64,000 nt of DNA from Lepisosteus oculatus (Eukaryota > Chordata > Actinopteri > Semionotiformes > Lepisosteidae), in the NCBI RefSeq assembly GCF_040954835.1, contig NC_090712.1:2985284-3049283 (forward strand). The letters run 5' to 3'. A program made the translations under genes and the position numbers. Position 1 is the first letter of the stretch. The number at the start of each line of letters is the position of its first letter. This document shows, piece by piece, positions 59,581 through 64,000 of this stretch. A model generated the notes under the pieces. It saw only the letters and a list, made by a program, of their open reading frames with translations. It was not told the DNA's origin and made no database searches.

Positions 59581-62500
59581 GCCCAGCCTCTCCACCCAGA
59601 GCGCAGCAGACCAGGAGTCCAGAGGTTCATCGTCCCTGGAAAAGTGCATGAGTATTCTTTAATGAACAAGCCAAAATCATCAGCAGTCTTTAGTGTTACT
59701 TAAGCAATCTTATATTTTACTCATTGCACTCCCCATTTATTCTAAACTGAAGGAACCTTAAAGAATTAATCTAGGTGCCTTCTGTGCTTAATATCTGAGT
59801 GCCTGCTTTATTAAATCTCCACCCTCTAATCTATTCCATGCACACTTGGACTAACAACATCTAATGTTACAGCTACCCTGTTAGAAGTCTGAAACAAGTA
59901 TGTAAAGCTGGTAGAGGATTTCAAGGTTGTGTTTCCTATTAAACTGAATTTTTCCAAGTGTTTGTTGATGTTATTTAGGTCAGTTGATTTTAGCCTGCGA
60001 TGATAAGACTTAGATTCTTCTTCTGCTCTGTTACTTAATTTTTGTAATCTTTTGTTTATTTTTAGATTAACAGCTGGTTTGTTTAAGACGTATCCCATTA
60101 TATCTGTGGCAAACTGAGCAGGCCGGTAATTCAACAAAAGCAAGCAGGAAAATAAATTTAAGACACTGGAACGTGACCTGGTGTATTGTACATTTTGTTT
60201 TGATAGAGAGGTTTTTCTACACATGGTTATTTTAGGAAACATGCCACTGAAATGACACATTTCTTTCCAAGGAGGCATTTTTTCAATTAATCTTGTCCTT
60301 GGAACTCATATTGATATTTGCATTAATTTCTTCAGAACTCTTTCTCCAATAGAGATGTAAAACAGAAGTCAGCATCATGAGCAACCACTGCCCTCATCAT
60401 CATTATCAACTTCTTGTAAGCCTCTGGCATAGTATCTAGTTTATGACAGAGTATATTGTATCTCAGTACTGGAGAACAATTGTTGTTCCCCACTACATTT
60501 TCAGTTTTTATTTCTTAACATCTTTCATCAAAAGATCTAACATCAAAGTTTTTTTTCCGTAAAATATCTTGACATGTTCACCAATGTACTGTTTTCCTGT
60601 TGCACAGCATATCTCATTTCAGCTGACCTAGTTTGGGGTTATTAAATTCAGTATAACCTCAGTAACGTAGTCACCAGTCATACCTGTCTGAGAGATGGAT
60701 AAATATGTAAGGAGACAAGAAAGTTTAGAAGCAAGACTGATTTGGCTCATCTAGCCTGTCAGATAGTTAGTAGCTTGTTGTTCTCTGGATCATATTGATG
60801 TTTCTTGACAGACGCCAGGGCATCAGCTTGAAGACCATGGCTAGGATACTAACTCCATACTGCCACAACCCTTTGTCTACAAAAATGCCTCCTATTCTCA
60901 GTTTTAGATACGGTTCCCCTTAGTACAACAGTATATCGGATCAGACATATTGTGTCTGGATTTCAGGTCTCATCCTTGCAGAGGATTGCAGTCAAGAGGA
61001 AGCAAAGGTTTTTTTCCCCAGCTTTGTTTTTGAGTTTTCATCACAGCACCACTGCTGGTCTAGAGGAAATAGTTCCTTGGATCTATCGAGAAGATGTTTA
61101 ATACCAAATACCTCACTCTGCAGGCCTGTGGGAAGTCCGGAAAAAGTCTTTTCAAAGGCAATGTATTTGACACTCTGGGACTCCGAACACACTGTGCAAG
61201 CAGCCCCATTGAGGCAAACATCGCTGTAATGCTTTTCTCAGCATTTTTCATTGCAGTTGATGGAGTGCCAGATGGTGTCAAATTTCCTTTAGTATGAATA
61301 CTGTCCTCCACAGGAGACAGAAAGGACCGTTTTACAGTGTCACATCAGGGGATTAAAACACTGCCAAAAACACCCAGATAATGTCTGATAATCGTTTGCA
61401 GCATTTTAATTCCGGTATAAAACATCTTGCAATGGTGGAATTTTCATGATTCTTCAGCATTAAAACTTCACTGTACAACATTTTTCCAATGCCCTTTAAA
61501 CTTGTGTGTGTGAGGGGGGAAATGGTATTTGATCCATCTATTCCTCTATTCAGAAATTGAAAACCTGATTCTGAAAACCTTAACTGAAAAGGTTCAACTA
61601 AAGCAAGGCCTGTCCAGCTGGTGTACTGGCTAGGGCTCCATTATCCTGGTCCTGGAGGTCTAGAGTGGTTCTGTTTTCTATTAGCTGAGCTCATGACGAT
61701 CCGGAGCAGCTCTTTCTTGGCTTAATTAGACAAGTTTAACAGGTTTTCCCAGCTTTTCAGGTGCAGGTGCTTTGAGGAGACCCAGAAAACCTAGACAACA
61801 GACCCTCCTGGACCAGGCCTGGGGTGTCCTGCTATAGGCTCTTGAGGAACACAGCTCTGGTAACCCTTGAGGTAAGAGACATGATCAGAGAGGTTGGCAC
61901 ATGTATGAGAAAAAGCGGGATTATTTCTCTGAGGGAAAGAGACGTAGCACACAAGAGTACATGCACAGAAACACAGCCAGCTCGATTCCGAAAGACATTT
62001 TAATGCCAAGGACCCAGTGAGCATGAAGTTAAACAGAGCAATTGATTGAAGCCATATGGCAAAGTGCACTGGGCCTTTTTCCATTTGTATCAGGACAAGC
62101 TGGGGGCCTGGGCAGGACTCTGGAACTGAAGACTTCCTTGGGGTCGAATGTGTTTATATTCACACAATTGGAGGAGAAGGCTGTGTACATTCTTTCTCTG
62201 AAACTTGACGTATCAAATAAGAACGTATTTGAAAGGCAGATGCTTCCTAAGTCTCTGCATTTCCTGTATGACACCAATCTGTCAGTCTGTATTGAAATGA
62301 CACCCCTTCAGGTCTTCCTTTCTCCCAGCATTCCTTGCTGTCATAAATCTGCATGCTTGCTAACAGGAGAGAATCCTCTTAGCAGATAGAGAAACCTGAT
62401 TAGATCTCTGGCTTAGGGGTTTATTATTCTGTATTGCTACTGTGATGTGAAAGCCACAAACAGCAGTAGGAGGCCTGTATTATAATTTGTAGGAGGTATC

Positions 62501-64000
62501 ATTCAATTCAGGTGCCTGACTGCACTTCGCATTATTCAAGATGCCATGTATTCTGAGTACTTGGCATCACTATATATAATTCAGACATTTTTTTTAGAAA
62601 TCACATCCTATCTGCTCCTTCTACCCTCTAGAGATCCATGTTACAGATACTGTTTGGTTTTAACATTGTGGTGAGCCATACTGTGTACGTTTTTAAATAT
62701 TACTGTTGGCTTGTACATTATCAACATTTCTGAGACTCAAATCTGCCCTATTGAACCAGAGACAATACATGCATAGCGATTAGTGAGTCTAGAAATTATT
62801 TCTGTAATTACCTTACAAATAATAGTTTGAAGATTTGTTCACTCATTTTTTCAGTGAAATACAAATATAGGCGGTTTGATAGTTTTCAGGACCTCTGTTG
62901 ATGCTTTGCAGAAAGAAGAACCTTTGGACACCATGAGCGATAAACATGTTGTTTTTACTGACTTCCAGACTTAAAGAGAGGCTCCCACAGCAGGTATGAA
63001 AGGAAGAGTGAAATCCATAGACAATGTAATTTCATTTTCCTAGCACTGTTACTCTCGCTGAGAGTGTTACTCTCTCCCTGAGGCACCTGACTGGCAGGTG
63101 TAGAGCACTATTCAGACACAAGCAGTGACTGTCAGCAAGGAAAAATAATTACTGAGCTGTCAAATCACACCCCTTGTGAATAGAAAGAAATGGCTGAAGC
63201 AGAAGCACAAATTATGTCGTTGTAAAACATTATTATGTAACGCATTGCCAAAATAATTAATAACAGGTGAAAAAAACAAGATGAGTATAACATATTTCAC
63301 TGTGTTTTCAGGCATAACTTACTGTATGTACTGGCATATATGCAGCTTGGATTATCAGGAGGATTATGACTTACTGTACATGATATACTGTGGTTCTTGT
63401 TTTACAAAGAACAGGTGATCTGTCCGGGTAGTATCCTGCCTTACACCCAGGTGAGGCTTATTTCAAGGGGTATTTAATTCAATGAAAACAAGATGTTTGT
63501 AAGATGTGCCTTAACCCAATCTGAACATCTGTCCAGTGCATACAGTGTATTGCCTCAAATAATTTATGGTTGGTTGTATTACAAAGAGATCCCGTCAGTG
63601 ATTCTCAGTCGTGGTCCCGGAGTACCTCTCTCTCTCTAACTTTTTTCACTTTTTTATTTGAGACCTTTTTTAAAAAAAGACTGCCCATATTCGGGTGTGT
63701 GAGCTGAAATTTAACCCCCTGGACTGAAGCAGAAGACAAGACAATGTATCACAGTGAGAGATGTCTGATACAGTCTCATTATTGTCTTTTTATAATTTTA
63801 TAAGAGCTGTTTAGACAGAAATAAGGGAGAAACTTCTCAAATAGTAGGACTGCATACTAAATATCAGTGCGCTGAGGGTGTTGGAAATCATGCACATTTT
63901 AACTGGGGTATTTTTTAAACCAAAGAGTGAGTACAGAAAGAAGTCTCAACCAGCAGGCATAACCACTGGTCTGTATACTCTAGACCTTCCTGTTCTTTCC
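59581..64000. other. acyp2 3' UTR and downstream intergenic DNA
   Basis: The first part must be the acyp2 3' UTR. ATTAAA at 59810-59815 is a candidate cleavage signal, and AATAAA near 60150 another. Beyond that no gene is recognised. Open frames at 59826-60278, 61060-61311 and 62042-62389 have no domain I can name. A second copy of the 26.4-kb repeat lies at about 60760-60960, and a short fish-type repeat block (CTGTCCGGGTAGTATCCTGC) at 63415-63465. Confidence 0.45.
60760..60960. repeat. Second copy of the 26.4-kb interspersed repeat
   Basis: TTCTTGACAGACGCCAGG, then CTCCATACTGCCACAACCCT, then AAAAATGCCTCCTATTC matches the corresponding blocks near 26430-26510 in the same order and orientation, with many substitutions. 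Confidence 0.5.

Noticed and set aside
61060..61311. Minus-strand 83-codon frame as an exon
   Set aside because: I could not match it to any family and see no convincing splice sites in frame.

Overview
The window looks like nuclear DNA of a ray-finned fish: AT-rich, intron-bearing, with long gene-poor stretches and relics of fish-type repeats (5S-headed SINEs, Tc1 and hAT relics, palindromic elements). The tail sequences of several repeats resemble ones I associate with non-teleost ray-finned fishes such as gar or bowfin, but that species-level guess is weak.

Only two protein-coding genes can be supported. The first is a single-exon forkhead gene of the FoxG family on the minus strand (23859-24938). 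It is shorter than FOXG1 and lacks its His/Pro/Gln-rich N-terminus. The second is a four-exon acylphosphatase gene, acyp2, on the plus strand (40526-59580), with a 17-nt second exon and a final intron of about 16.9 kb. The two genes are divergently oriented, with about 15.6 kb between their start codons.

Layout. Positions 1-17400 are an AT-rich gene desert downstream of the forkhead gene. It holds a promoter-like CpG pocket (5.76-5.96 kb), a MITE-like element (11.03-11.22 kb), a long palindrome, a retroelement tail and a decayed Tc1-type transposase (14.6-15.6 kb). Positions 17400-25860 are unusually CpG-containing and include the foxg gene, suggesting a broad developmental-gene CpG domain. 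Positions 25.9-40.3 kb are intergenic, with two GC-rich elements of about 530 bp bounded by short inverted termini, and SINE relics. Positions 40.4-59.6 kb are acyp2. Its first intron carries two palindromic elements that resemble decayed hammerhead-ribozyme repeats of Penelope-like elements, and its last intron is full of old repeats. Positions 59.6-64.0 kb hold no recognisable gene.

The genes do not form a pathway. Their linkage is informative, because human FOXG1/ACYP1 lie on 14q and ACYP2 on 2p, two chromosome arms carrying many genome-duplication paralogue pairs. This points to the forkhead gene being a FoxG duplicate from the 2p-type chromosome, which mammals lack. No clearly new multi-gene system is visible.
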